A stretch of 22,440 nucleotides of DNA from Balamuthia mandrillaris (taxonomy: Eukaryota; Discosea; Longamoebia; Balamuthiidae): assembly GCA_031835245.1 (NCBI GenBank), contig JAVKOQ010000634.1:1-22440 (forward strand), written 5' to 3'. Below the pieces are notes generated by a model that ran no database searches, had not been told where the DNA came from, and saw only the letters and a list, made by a program, of their open reading frames with translations. This document shows, piece after piece, positions 10,323 to 20,000 of the stretch. The stretch's first letter is position 1. Every line of letters begins with the position of its first letter. The position numbers were made by a program, and so were the translations under genes.

Positions 10323-10604
10323 CCTTGGTTGCGCTGGCAAAGAAATGCGCAACACGGAAGGGAAAATAAGTTTCCGCCTTTTAATTTTATTAAAACAATA
10401 AGAAGGTTCATTATGAAGCTTGCCCTTCTTTTTCTTTGTTCTCTGTCCACTTGCCGACTTTTCTGTTGTGGTTATTGTCGACAGGACTTTTCTTTCTCTC
10501 CCCAACAACCTTTCTTCTTTCTTATTTTGTTTTGAAGAGGGGAAAAACGAACGACCAAAAAAAAAAAAAAAACACCACCCAAAAGCAGAGGAAGAAGAAG
10601 GAGG
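10323..10604. promoter_or_regulatory. Divergent promoter with TGTCGACA, LACTBL1-like / PTTG1IP-like pair
   Basis: The 282-bp spacer between two divergent genes contains TGTCGACA at 10476-10483. The element lies 154 bp upstream of the minus-strand start and 122 bp upstream of the plus-strand start, so one palindromic site could serve both. An A-run (10558-10571) lies close to the plus-strand ATG. Confidence 0.55.
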
Positions 10605-11516
10605 ATGAAATCTTTGACGTTGCTTGGCGTGTTGCTCTTTGTGGGCGCTTTGTGCTTGCATTCCGCTGTGGCGATTCCACCCCCAGGTATGCCTTCTTGC
10701 TTTGCCTTCTTCCGTTGGAACTTTGGCCTAACCGTACAAATAAATAAAAAAAAAGGAAGCAACAAGGAACCATCGACGCCTGTTTACCAGGAATTGACCA
10801 TTGCTTCCTCCAACAACACAAAGAACGGCACGGGTTGTGCAAGCAAGACCTCTTGCTCCTCCTGCGCCAAGGAATGGGACTGCGTTTGGTGCGAAAGCTC
10901 CAACACATGCATTGTTCGTATCAGCTCCCCTCTTCCTTCTCTTCTTTTTCTTTCCTCTTACAAAAAATGCAAACAAATTGTAGGAAGGAAGCATTTATGG
11001 ACCTAAAACAAAGCCCTTCACCACCTGCAAGGACTGGCGCTGGAGGCAATGCAAAGGTTTGCTCCTGATGTTCTCTCGTATCTTTTATGGTGCTAAGCTA
11101 AACACCCTTTTGGTCTCGCTTCTTGTTCTTCTTCTTTTGTTGCGTGTGTTCGTTAAAATAGTGAACGGCATGTACTTGTTCTGGCCAATCACTGCTGGCG
11201 TGGTCGTGATCCTTTTCCTCGTCGCGACGGTGTGCGTCTGCTGCTGCTGTCGCTGCCACAGGCGCAATAAGTATGCCAAGCTCAAGACTTGGGAGCAGAT
11301 CCAAGCCGAGGAAGCCGAGTTGGATGGCTATCGCAGCAAGCACCCACGAACGTTCGTTCTCTCCTTCTCCAAGATCCTATTTGCATTGTGCTCGCTCTCT
11401 CTTTTTTTTTTTGTTCTTACGACAACCAAAAAAACAGGGACCAGAGACGTGCGGAGCTGTACTCCAAGTATGGCAGCCCTGAAGAAAGGAACCAGCGGAG
11501 AAGCCTCTTTGCTTAA
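10605..11516 (+). CDS. PTTG1IP: PTTG1IP-like single-pass membrane protein, five exons
   Basis: Exons: 10605-10686, 10756-10913, 10984-11056, 11162-11351 and 11438-11516. The first intron is uncertain because the frame stays open through it. A signal peptide (SLTLLGVLLFVGALCLHS) is followed by a Cys-rich, PSI-like domain: 'GCASKTSCSSCAKEWDCVWC', then 'NTC' and two more cysteines in exon 3. Two N-glycosylation sequons (NNT, NGT) precede it. One membrane helix ('ITAGVVVILFLVATVCV') runs into a CCCC cluster that could be palmitoylated. The cytosolic part is charged ('EQIQAEEAELDGYRSKH') and ends 'DQRRAELYSKYGSPEERNQ', like the 'R.e..KKYGl' tail of animal PTTG1IP. Human PTTG1IP binds securin and affects its nuclear entry. 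Whether that role holds here is unknown. Confidence 0.85.
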
Positions 11517-11905
11517 ACTCCCCTCCTTCTCTCTCGCTCTTTTTCCCTCGCCCCTTTGAAACCCTTCATGCAAGCTACTTTTTTCTCTCAAAAACTCTCA
11601 TGCCCCCTCTCAGCTCCCTCCTTGTGTTTCTTTCTCCTGCCTTCGGTATTTGACTAACGCGCAATGGTAGTGTTTGACAGTGGTCCTTGTCGACACTAAT
11701 TTCCACCCGCTAGTTCTACCTAAAGTAGCGGGGAAGCGGAGGGACTTTTTTGCTGCCCTTTTTTCCCTCGCCATTTCTTTTCAGTCATTTGTCGACAAAG
11801 TCAGTTTGCTGATGTCACATACCACAAAAATGGTTAAAATCTAGATAATCGAGACGATCTACAAGGAAAAAATTAGAACGAAAAAAAAGAGCACAAAAAA
11901 AAAAG
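11517..11905. promoter_or_regulatory. Spacer with two TGTCGACA palindromes and a stem-loop
   Basis: This 389-bp spacer lies between the PTTG1IP-like stop and the next small gene. It holds TGTCGACA at 11688-11695 and again at 11790-11797. The second is part of the 12-bp perfect palindrome TTTGTCGACAAA. Between them, CCCGCTA (11706-11712) and TAGCGGG (11726-11732) form a 7-bp stem with a 13-nt loop. The two palindromes are 211 and 109 bp upstream of the ATG at 11906. Confidence 0.55.
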
Positions 11906-12106
11906 ATGGACGTGCAGGAGCTGTTGCGGTCTGCAAAGGAGCAGGCGGAAAAGGAAGCAACGGAGCGCAACAGAGAAACGCAGAAACAAAAGGAGGAGTT
12001 GGGCAGCGCAGCACAGGAAGTCGCCCAAGCTATGAAACGCATTTTAGTGGACCTGCAACCCGAGCAAACCTCCGACCAAGGCTCTTCATCTTCGCGGCAA
12101 AGCTGA
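11906..12106 (+). CDS. Small helical protein, 66 residues, unknown function
   Basis: A short intronless gene begins at an ATG after an A-rich leader and ends with TGA. The product is almost wholly one amphipathic, Glu/Gln/Lys-rich helix ('LLRSAKEQAEKEATERNRE', later 'AAQEVAQAMKRILVDL') with a Ser-rich tail. There is no signal peptide, membrane segment or cysteine. Two TGTCGACA elements upstream and the low stop density of the frame support a real gene. I do not recognise the family. It may be a small subunit of a larger complex, which is inference only. Confidence 0.55.
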   Translation: MDVQELLRSAKEQAEKEATERNRETQKQKEELGSAAQEVAQAMKRILVDLQPEQTSDQGSSSSRQS

Positions 12107-12323
12107 CATCTTTTCAGAGTTCTTTCATTTTCTTTCTGTTCTTGATGGTGTTGTGTGACTCTTCCACTTGACCACTGTTTGTTACAGGAGAAACAAAACC
12201 TTTGTTGTAAAAATGTAGTTAATCTACACTCCGCACGAACACGAAGTGAAGTGTAATGCTTACATAAATAAGAGAAGAGAGACGAGAAAGAAAAAAGGTG
12301 AATAGGAAGTTCAAAAACAGCTC
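12107..12323. other. Convergent 3' spacer
   Basis: About 217 bp between the stop of the 66-residue protein and the stop of the SLC13 gene on the opposite strand. It is AT-rich, with no motif that I can assign beyond possible polyadenylation-type A/T runs. Confidence 0.5.
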
Positions 12324-12965
12324 TCAAAGAGCCCAGTCGGGAACTTGCCCAAACCGATAGTCAAAGAACGTGCTTCCTAAAAAGTAGGTATAGAGAGTGA
12401 GAAGTATCACGCCAAACAGGTTCACCAAGAAGCCAGCCTTGGCCATCGTGGACACGGTGAACAACGAGGAAGAGAAGATAATGGCGTTCGGCGGGGTTGC
12501 CACTGGCAGCATGAACGCATACGAACATGCCAATGTGCCTTTTTTGTGTTGTATTTATGAAGAAGAGAGGAGCAGAACACGAGGGAAGAGAAACAAAGAT
12601 ATGAGAAAAAGAAACAAACAAAGAAGAAAGAGAAGGAAAATGAATGAAAAAAAAGAAGAGGGAAGCAAACAAACCTGGAATCATCAAAAGTAGGGGAGGT
12701 TGCCCAATGGAAACAGCGATAGAAGCCAAAATGGGCAGCAATATGTTGGCGGTGGCCACATTAGAGGTCAGCTCCGTTATCATGGTAATGCTGAAGCATA
12801 GGACAAAGAGCAGGCCTATCACTGGCAGGGAGGAGAGCACTTTCATTTGCTCGCCAAGAAACTTGGAGAGACCACTGTCCACGAAGGCATCCGCTAGAAC
12901 AAAGCCTCCTCCTATCAGCAACACAATATCCCTGTTATTTGTTTTTGTGTTGAAAGCGGTTAGTG

Positions 12966-13011
<46 letters not shown>

Positions 13012-13549
13012 CTTCAGTTTTGGTGACAATAAACACACCAGGGAAGATTTTTGGCTGTTTTCCAGTCCATAAGGTTGCCTTCCTCTATACGTGCAGGCAG
13101 CACAAACAAAGCGATACCAATTATGAGTGCTACTGTAGCATCGGTAAAGTAGAGCCCGTATGGCAATAGTTTGTTCCATCCTGGTAAACCCAATTCCTCT
13201 AATCCGTTTCTTGTCAACCTATAGAGGAGATGATTATCATTGTTGTTGAAAAAGGATGAAAGGAGGAAGCAGAGAGAAAGAGAGAGAGAGAGAGCGAGAG
13301 AGAGCGAGAGAGCGAGAGAGCGAGAGAGCATGAACGGACCATAAAAGAGTCATCGATACGAAACTAATGATGATAACTGTTTGGGGCCAATTGAGTGGCC
13401 CCATAGCCAAGTACCGCCGAGAGATAGCCTTGGTGTCAATGCGGGATGATATGAACCGCACTGCCTTTGCTGGACAAAAACAGGCTGCTAGAAACATCCA
13501 TACAAATGTCAGAAATACCAAGTTCTGCTCATTGCAAACGTCTCAAAGT

Positions 13550-13585
<36 letters not shown>

Positions 13586-14651
13586 AGATGCCTACCAAAG
13601 GGATCATAAATAACATCCACTGAAAGAAAGAAATAGCAGGAGCTTGTGGAAACAAGGCCGAGAATTGGCTCGTAAGGGCAATATTGGTGGGGGTTCCAAC
13701 CAAAGTGGTGGTGCCTCCAATGGAAGCTCCATAAGCTACCCCAAAAAGAACGCCACGAGCATACGAGTCCATGATATGTGCACCATCTTCGTTTGGTGTC
13801 ATATCATATTCTTCTCCGTCATATTGTTCTACATCTTGTGCTTCTTGTCCATTGTTGATCTTAACGTCTTCCAATGGTAGTTCAGGAACGGATGGTGAGT
13901 GTGATGACGCTCCATTTTCTAGCATCTCTTTCTCTGTCAACTCTCTCATCCGTTGTTCTTGCATGCGTAACTTGTAATCACCAATGTCATCAGCTACTGC
14001 GTCTATTCCGTTTTCTTCTTCGTCAACAGCGTGGCTTCCGTGAGTCAGTTCCACCATTTCATAGCCCATATCTCCGCTACGCTTCGAAGTGGAGGGCATA
14101 TGCAACACTTGCAAATGAGGGACCTCTTCGCCAACGGAAGGAGAGGAAGAACCTTCCTCTACAGCGTGTTTCTTCATTTGCAACACGATGGCAAGGGCTA
14201 TTGGAGTCTGTGAAGGCATTAGATTAACTCACAATAGTGAAGAGAAGAGAAAAGAAGAGAAGGGAAGAGAACGATGAAGAGAAGAGAAGAGAAGGAATCG
14301 AAAAGCAACCATGAGAGAAGTGGCAGCGGTATTGCTGATCCACCACGACAAAAAGGAGGTCATCCACATGAATCCTCCTAAAATGGCACGAGGCCTATGC
14401 CCCAGCAATAACACAAATCGAAGGGCCAGCTTTTCATGTAGCTTCCACCTCTCCATCCCTAGCGCCACCATAAACGTTCCCTTGGCAAGCAATTCATGTC
14501 AACATCGAAGAAGAAGAAGAAAAAGAAGAAGAAGAAGAAGAAGAAGAAGAAGGAGAAGAAGAAGAAGAACAAGAAGAAGAACAAGAACAAGAAGAACAAC
14601 AACAACAACAACAAGAAGAACAACAACAACAAGAACAACAAGAACAACAAG

Positions 14652-14704
<53 letters not shown>

Positions 14705-15312
14705 GAGGAGGAAGAAGAAGCATAAAAACGAGAAGCCATAACAAACCACAAGGAGAAACAATGAGTCGTTAAGGTAGAGCCCTGCGACCTCCTTGCCCGG
14801 CATAATGCCAAGTGCTGGAAACAAGACCAACGGAAGCAATGCGGTTACTGGAGTGGGCGAGGGAAGAAAGCAAATAGCCTGCAAAGTTAGACCATCAACA
14901 ACTATAAAGAAAATACGCAAGAGAGAAGGAGAGAGAACCAGGAATAGGCAGCACTTCCGTTATCCAGTAAAACGCTGACGAAACGAGTAACGTCAGTTTG
15001 GAGGAGAAGGCAGGCGCGCAGAATGAAAAAAATGCTTGCAAAAAAGGTACCCATCAACGTAGCTACGAACGCAGTTCTAGCCATACGACCGTCGACGTCA
15101 TCGTGTTGTTGCAAGAGCAGAACAGGAAGGGCAACCAGCACGCCGACACCAAGCAACACCCCTCCTTTATTGGACCTAACTTTGCGCAACAGACAGGATC
15201 GCACTTTGTTAACAAACAACAACATTGACTTTCTGTACACCACCACCCTAAAAAAGTAAAAAGGTGTTGTTCTGTACCTGATCCACCGCCAGAACCCTTC
15301 CCAGTGGCCCAT
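12324..15312 (-). CDS. SLC13/DASS-family anion (dicarboxylate/sulfate) transporter, nine or ten exons
   Basis: Exons: 15312-15051 (possibly split by a 30-nt intron at 15277-15248), 14974-14939, 14847-14747, 14480-14310, 14207-13596, 13524-13340, 13218-13039, 12931-12675 and 12538-12324, giving about 672 residues. Family hallmarks are 'AFYWITEVLPIPVTALLPL', 'VGTFMVALGMERW', 'WISNTAATSLM', 'GGTTTLVGTPTN', 'LLIGGGFVLADAF', 'ITELTSNVATANILLPIL' and 'LPVATPPNAIIF'. The two SNT/SNV motifs are those that bind sodium and carboxylate substrates in this family. A hydrophilic, acidic loop of about 120 residues ('EEENGIDAVADDIGDY' and so on) lies in exon 14207-13596 at the usual cytosolic loop position but is longer than typical. 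Substrate cannot be told from sequence. The start ATG at 15312 is the only one in frame before the first helix. It shares a divergent promoter with CHMP2. Confidence 0.92.
12968..13010. repeat. (CT)n microsatellite in an SLC13 intron
   Basis: About 21 CT units inside the intron 13038-12932. On the sense (minus) strand this array is (GA)n, so it is the one intronic array here that is purine-rich in the transcript. Confidence 0.9.
13271..13329. repeat. (GA)n / GAGAGAGC compound microsatellite in an SLC13 intron
   Basis: AG repeats interrupted by regularly spaced C residues (AGAGAGCG units), within the intron 13339-13219. It is pyrimidine-rich on the sense strand. Confidence 0.85.
13554..13584. 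repeat. (GA)n microsatellite in an SLC13 intron
   Basis: About 15 GA units within the 71-nt intron 13595-13525. Sense strand is (CT)n, about 30 nt upstream of the acceptor, so it forms most of the polypyrimidine tract of this very short intron. Confidence 0.9.
14507..14720. repeat. Compound GAA/CAA trinucleotide microsatellite in an SLC13 intron
   Basis: A 214-bp array of AAG units grades into AAC units and back to GAA. It fills most of the 266-nt intron 14746-14481. On the sense strand it is (TTC/TTG)n leading toward the acceptor. The poly-Lys and poly-Asn open frames it yields on the plus strand are artefacts. Confidence 0.95.
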
Positions 15313-15568
15313 CTTATTTTTGTTATCTCTCTCGTCAAACGTTTTAAAAAATAAATAAGGAGAAAAAATTCTAAGTGAATTACGCTTCAAAAAAAATTAA
15401 ATGAAACCTTAAGGTTAGGGTTAGCGTTTGGGTGGCATCGGATGGAACTTTAACCAAGTAATTTCGGGAATGCAAAATATTTTTGGCAGTTTTGACCAGC
15501 TGGATGGCAAAGTTTACCCAAACGAAAAGGAAAGAAAAAGCGAAAAGAGACACACAGCAGCAGCAGCC
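15313..15568. promoter_or_regulatory. Divergent SLC13/CHMP2 promoter with palindrome and telomere-like repeat
   Basis: The 256-bp spacer contains the perfect palindrome AACCTTAAGGTT (15405-15416), which runs directly into TTAGGGTTAG (15415-15424), a two-unit match to the common TTAGGG telomere repeat. Unlike the other divergent spacers, it has no GTCGAC core, so regulation of this pair may differ. Such telomere-like boxes are promoter elements in some eukaryotes; whether this one works here is inference. Confidence 0.4.
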
Positions 15569-16705
15569 ATGTTTCCCTTTCGGCAGAAAAAGACGCCAGA
15601 ACAGGTCATGCGCGAGAATAGCAGAGGGCTTAAGCACTCACAAAGGGACTTGGGTTCGTTCCGGGTTTTCTTCACCCCAACAAAAAAAAAACAAATAAAA
15701 CTAATCAAGGCTTTCACAATAATATACCATTTAGACAAAGAGATACAACAGCTGGAGCGACAGGAGAAACAAACGATGGCACAAATCAAGGTTCACCTCA
15801 GAAAAGGCGAGGAATATGCGGCAAGACAGCTATCCAAGCAGGTCGTCCAGATGCGAGCCCAGCGCGAACGCTTGCTCAAGACCAAAGGCACGCTCTCCGT
15901 CGTGAATGCCCGCCAAGCCTCCATGAAGGCCACTCATACCATGGGCGTTGCCATGGGCCAAGCTGGAAGAGTACGCTTCGTTCTTCTTCTTGTTCTTCTT
16001 CTTGTTCTTCTTCTTGTTCTTCTTGTTCTTCTTCCCTTCCTCTTCTTCTTCTTCTTCTTCTTCTTCTTCTTCTTCTTCTTCTTCTTCTTCTTCTTCTTCT
16101 TCTTCTTCTTCTTCTTCTTGTTCTTGTTCTTCTTCTTCTTCTTCTTCTTCTTCTTCTTCTTCTTCTTCTTCTTCTTCCCTTCCTCTTCTCGCTTGCTCGT
16201 TCTCCGCTTGTCTCTTCTATTCATCACTCTTTTTCTTTCCTGTCAAAAGGCTATGGCGGTGTCAAACAAGCAAGTCAACCTTCCTAAGATGCAAGCCACC
16301 CTCCAACAATTTGAGAGACAAATGGAACTTTCAAGCATGCAAGAAGAGTGCGTAGTCCATTGCTTCCAATTCTACGTCTTGATTTTAGCTCATTTCTCTT
16401 CCCGCTCCCTCTCCCTCTCTTCAGGATGCTTGATGAGGCTCTGGAAGGCGAGTTTGATGATGAAGAGTCGGATGCCTATTTGGATCAAGTATTTGATGAG
16501 ATTGGCCTCGAGTTATCCACTAAAGTTTGTTTTTGTTCAACGTTTCTTTTCCAATGCCATATGTATCTTGCTTATGAATGTATTGCCTCCACTCCAGTTA
16601 TCCTCAGCACCCATTGCGGATCCGAGCGCGACTCAGCAAGCTTCTTCTTCAAGTGTTAAAGACAAAGACCTCGCTCGTTTGTTAGCTCAGCTTGAGCAAG
16701 GTTAA
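15569..16705 (+). CDS. CHMP2: CHMP2/VPS2-family ESCRT-III subunit, five exons
   Basis: Exons: 15569-15653, 15735-15970, 16250-16347, 16425-16524 and 16598-16705, in phase, giving 208 residues (human CHMP2A has 222). The N-terminus 'MFPFRQKKTPEQVMRENSRG' matches the CHMP2 signature 'FGRRKTPEEmLRqNqR'. Helix alpha-1 continues 'RDLDKEIQQLERQEKQ', with basic helix 2 following. 'NLPKMQATLQQFERQMELSS' and 'DEALEGEFDDEESDAYLDQV' match the acidic C-terminal region. The last helix 'DKDLARLLAQLEQG' is a MIM1-type motif that would bind the MIT domain of VPS4. ESCRT-III polymers drive membrane scission in multivesicular-body formation, cytokinesis and membrane repair. The 279-nt second intron carries a giant TTC array. 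Confidence 0.95.
   Translation: MFPFRQKKTPEQVMRENSRGLKHSQRDLGSFRVFFTPTKKKQIKLIKAFTIIYHLDKEIQQLERQEKQTMAQIKVHLRKGEEYAARQLSKQVVQMRAQRERLLKTKGTLSVVNARQASMKATHTMGVAMGQAGRVRFVLLLVLLLVLLLVLLVLLPFLFFFFFFFFFFFFFFFFFFFFFFFFFLFLFFFFFFFFFFFFFFFFFPSSSRLLVLRLSLLFITLFLSCQKAMAVSNKQVNLPKMQATLQQFERQMELSSMQEECVVHCFQFYVLILAHFSSRSLSLSSGCLMRLWKASLMMKSRMPIWIKYLMRLASSYPLKFVFVQRFFSNAICILLMNVLPPLQLSSAPIADPSATQQASSSSVKDKDLARLLAQLEQG
15980..16177. repeat. (TTC)n microsatellite in a CHMP2 intron
   Basis: A roughly 200-bp TTC array with scattered TTG and CCC interruptions starts about ten bases after the donor of the intron 15971-16249. It is pyrimidine on the sense strand. The long in-frame Phe/Leu run across it is intronic, not protein. 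Confidence 0.95.
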
Positions 16706-17053
16706 CCTTGCTCTTTTTCTTTGGTTATTTATTTTGTACAGTTTTTCTTTGTACGCATCATATCGAGTTCATATCAATCACCTCGAATACTTGCTGTCTG
16801 TATTGTTTTCTCTCTCTTCGTTGTGCATACTTCTTCTTCTTGTCCTTCTGCTTCATCTTTCTTCTTGCCATGCCGCACAGAGAGAAAGAGTGCAGGGACA
16901 TGACATGCAAAGCTGCTCAAATGGAGCAGCATTTGTGGTCCAGCATAAATAATCGCGACTCCTCATGCTAATTGTCGACAAAAAAGACGCCAAGCACAAA
17001 AAAAAAACTAAGTTTGAAGGATGGTGCGGCGGAGAGAAGGGAAGGATTTCGCC
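16706..17053. promoter_or_regulatory. CHMP2-EMC1 spacer with TGTCGACA near the EMC1 start
   Basis: About 350 bp. The first 200 bp are T-rich, with open frames of hydrophobic low-complexity that I do not consider genes. TGTCGACA (16973-16980, extended to the 10-bp palindrome TTGTCGACAA) lies 74 bp upstream of the preferred EMC1 ATG at 17054 and 41 bp upstream of an alternative in-frame ATG at 17021. Confidence 0.5.
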
Positions 17054-20000
17054 ATGCCGAGGAAGCGGAGCGTTGCTTGGATTCTTCTGTTTATTGTTGT
17101 TGGTCTGTTGGCTCAGGTGTCGCGGGGTTTATATGCGGACCAAGCAGGAAAACTTGACTGGTACACAAAAATCCTTTTTTTTTTGTTGTTTGAAATCGCT
17201 TTAAAATGACTCGTTTGCGTTCACACACACAGGACAAAAGAGAACATTGGAAAAGTATCCTCGCTGGAGTTTCATGAAGACAAACGAGCTTTTGTGGCCA
17301 CGGAGTCGGGAGCCATAGCTTCGCTCAACCTTGACACAGGAGCAACAAGTAACTGTGACCTCCTCTCTCTCTCTCCCTCTATCATCTTATTCTTATTCTC
17401 TTCTGTTTAGAGTGGAGACGTATTCTTCCCAATGAAGAAAGAGCACATCTCCTTCGCAGAGACAACAAAGGTAATTATTCCTATTTACACCTTCGGGCTT
17501 CAAGTCTCTCATCTTTTCTTTCTCTCGCCCACATAAAGCACTTTTGACGCTGAGCGCACACGGCAAGCATGTCTCGTTGTGGAGTGCCAGCGATGGCAGT
17601 CTATTGTGGACAGACTCCACCTTCTCCTTTGCTCAGGTGAGCGAGGACCTGCTTTCCCAGCTGGCCAGCGAGAGTGAGACCAGCGTGCAACAGCGCCTTG
17701 ATGCTCAGTTTGTGCACGACCTCGATCACGACGGCCAACGAGACATCCTCTTGCTGGTGCTCGATCAAGTACAAGCTCGCTCCGGCAAAGACGGACGAGT
17801 TATTTGGACTTGGTCCTCCTCCCCTAATAACATTAGTGGACGCACACTCTATCGTCTACTTGTCGTGCCTTCTTCTACGTCTTCAGCTCAGTTGTACGTT
17901 ATTGGCTTTGAGAAGAGCGGCGGTAATGCTTTTGTTGTCGTGCTGGACCCTCACAACGGCAAAGTGTTGCAAAAGGAGAGAACGCTTCGCCTCTTGGATG
18001 CCGCCTCTTCCTCTGCTTTGACGGCTGAGAACTGTGTTGTGACGAGCGCTGGGCCATACCTGGCTTGCTTGGCGGACTCTCTCGTTTATGTGTTGCCGTT
18101 GAAAACAGAATCTTCTTTCACGTCGATACCACTTACGGTACTTTATTTCTATTGTTTCGTGCACATTTGTTTACTAACTTCGTGCTCTTCTTCGTTTTAG
18201 TCTTTCTTGTCCTCTACTTCCAAAATTAGCGAACAAGCACAACTCCGTTCGATTAGCGACACAGACCCAGCTCTTTTGTTGCACTCATCGAAGGAACACA
18301 GTGCATTACTTCGTATCTCTGACTCTGGAGGGCGTCTCTCCATACAGGTCATCAAAGAATTCACTTCAGTTGAACCAATTGCGTTCTCTGCCTCCTCCCA
18401 CATCTCTGGCAAATCTTTTGTTGCAGCAGTCACTGTTGCAGAGGTAGCTTTTGGCTTTCTAGATTCCTGCGCCATTTTTTCTCTTCGCCTTTTTTTTTCC
18501 TAACAACCTTCCAACTGCAACATTAATCAAACTTAACAAACAAACAACAAACAAAACAAAAAAAGCAAAAAAGCACGGTCAGTGTGGTAGACTTACAAAG
18601 TGGACAAATAGTATTGACGGAGAGTTATGTTGCACTCAATGCTGGGGAACACGGAGCCGCCGAGAAAGCGTTTTTGTCCAGTGTTACAGAGAAAGGAAGC
18701 AGCAACAGTGACGTTCGTCACAAAATCGTTGTGGTAACCCAAGATCATGCGCTTACGTTGTTGGACAAGATGGAAGGGACCTGGACCAGAGAGGAGGCCT
18801 TGGCCTCTATCACGCATACTCAGGTCATCGGTCTTCCCGCTGAGGTCGCTGTGAGACATGCATTACAAAAGGAGTTTGGAACAGGTCTCTCTCTCTTCTC
18901 TTATGGTGTTCTTCTAAACTAACCGATGAACATTATATTAAAGACGAGGGAGTGGTTGGTAACTTTGTGCGTCGTATCAAATCTCACGGACAAGAATTAC
19001 TCGTACCGCTTCTCTTCGAAATCGTTTTCTTTCAACACAATATCTAACAGCAAACAAATGCAAAAACAAACCGCAGGAGTCAACGCAGCGCCTTATCGCC
19101 ACTCTTTCTTCATCCTCCGTTGACAAAGTACATACCAGTGTAGAAGAAGCCTCCTCCGCCGCCGCACTCACGCAAGACAAGTTTGGCCTCAACCGACTGA
19201 TCGTGGTGGCCACCTCTGCTGGCAAAGTATTTGCGCTGCGCACCACTGATGGCACCATCTTGTGGCAACGCTTCATCCGTGCCACCAATGATCATCTTTA
19301 TCTCTTCCGCCCAACTGCTCTCTATGTGAGGCGAAGCTCTGCACATCCGCCTCCGCAAGCCGTGTTGATAGGAAGGCCTAGTGCTGCTTCTGCCTTTGCC
19401 AGGCCAGAGGAAGATGCCGTTGCGACCGCCATCGTTCTTACTTTGAATCTTTTAACCGGCGAAGAGGAACAACAAGAGCAACAACAAAGAATGGAGTTGA
19501 ACCAAGTTGTGGACCAGAGCATTCTGTTGCCAGCAGTGGACCCACTCAGCTTTGCTCATCCTGTACTTTTGATGTTGGACGGAGGCAAAAGCGTGACCTA
19601 TTACCCCAATAGCCCGGCAACTAGGGAACTGATCCAAGCTCATCACTCCTCTGTCAGCTTTTATCTGGTCAAGACAACGAGTCGCGATGATGGCCACGAT
19701 AAGATTGAAGGCTATGGTCTGACGAAGGACCTTCGAGTCGTTCCTACATGGAACGTGGAGTTTCCTTCTTCTCAGGAACGAATCCAAACGATTGCCTCTC
19801 CTCAACCTGGAGAACACGTTGCTTCTCCTGTGGTCGTTCAGGTATGCTCTTCATTCTGTTTGTTCTTTCTTACTCCTTCTGACCAACTTTTTCTCCTGTC
19901 TGTTAAATTATTACGTTGACAGGGAGAAAACAATGTGATTCGTCCGCGGTACATCAACTCAAACATGTTTGTGGTGGTGACTTATCTCCCCACCATATAC

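Noticed and set aside
14459-14920. Long open frames of Lys/Asn/Arg or Leu/Val/Phe runs on both strands
   Set aside because: They are translations of the GAA/CAA microsatellite inside an SLC13 intron and have no independent support.
15415-15424. Interstitial telomere from a chromosome fusion
   Set aside because: Only two repeat units are present, too few for a fused telomere; a promoter box or chance is more likely.
15934-16355. Poly-Lys (minus) and poly-Ser/Phe (plus) open frames
   Set aside because: They come from the TTC array in the CHMP2 intron.
16692-16971. Small hydrophobic open frames after CHMP2
   Set aside because: Several overlapping frames of similar length in T-rich DNA, overlapping the CHMP2 stop or the EMC1 promoter, with no conserved pattern.
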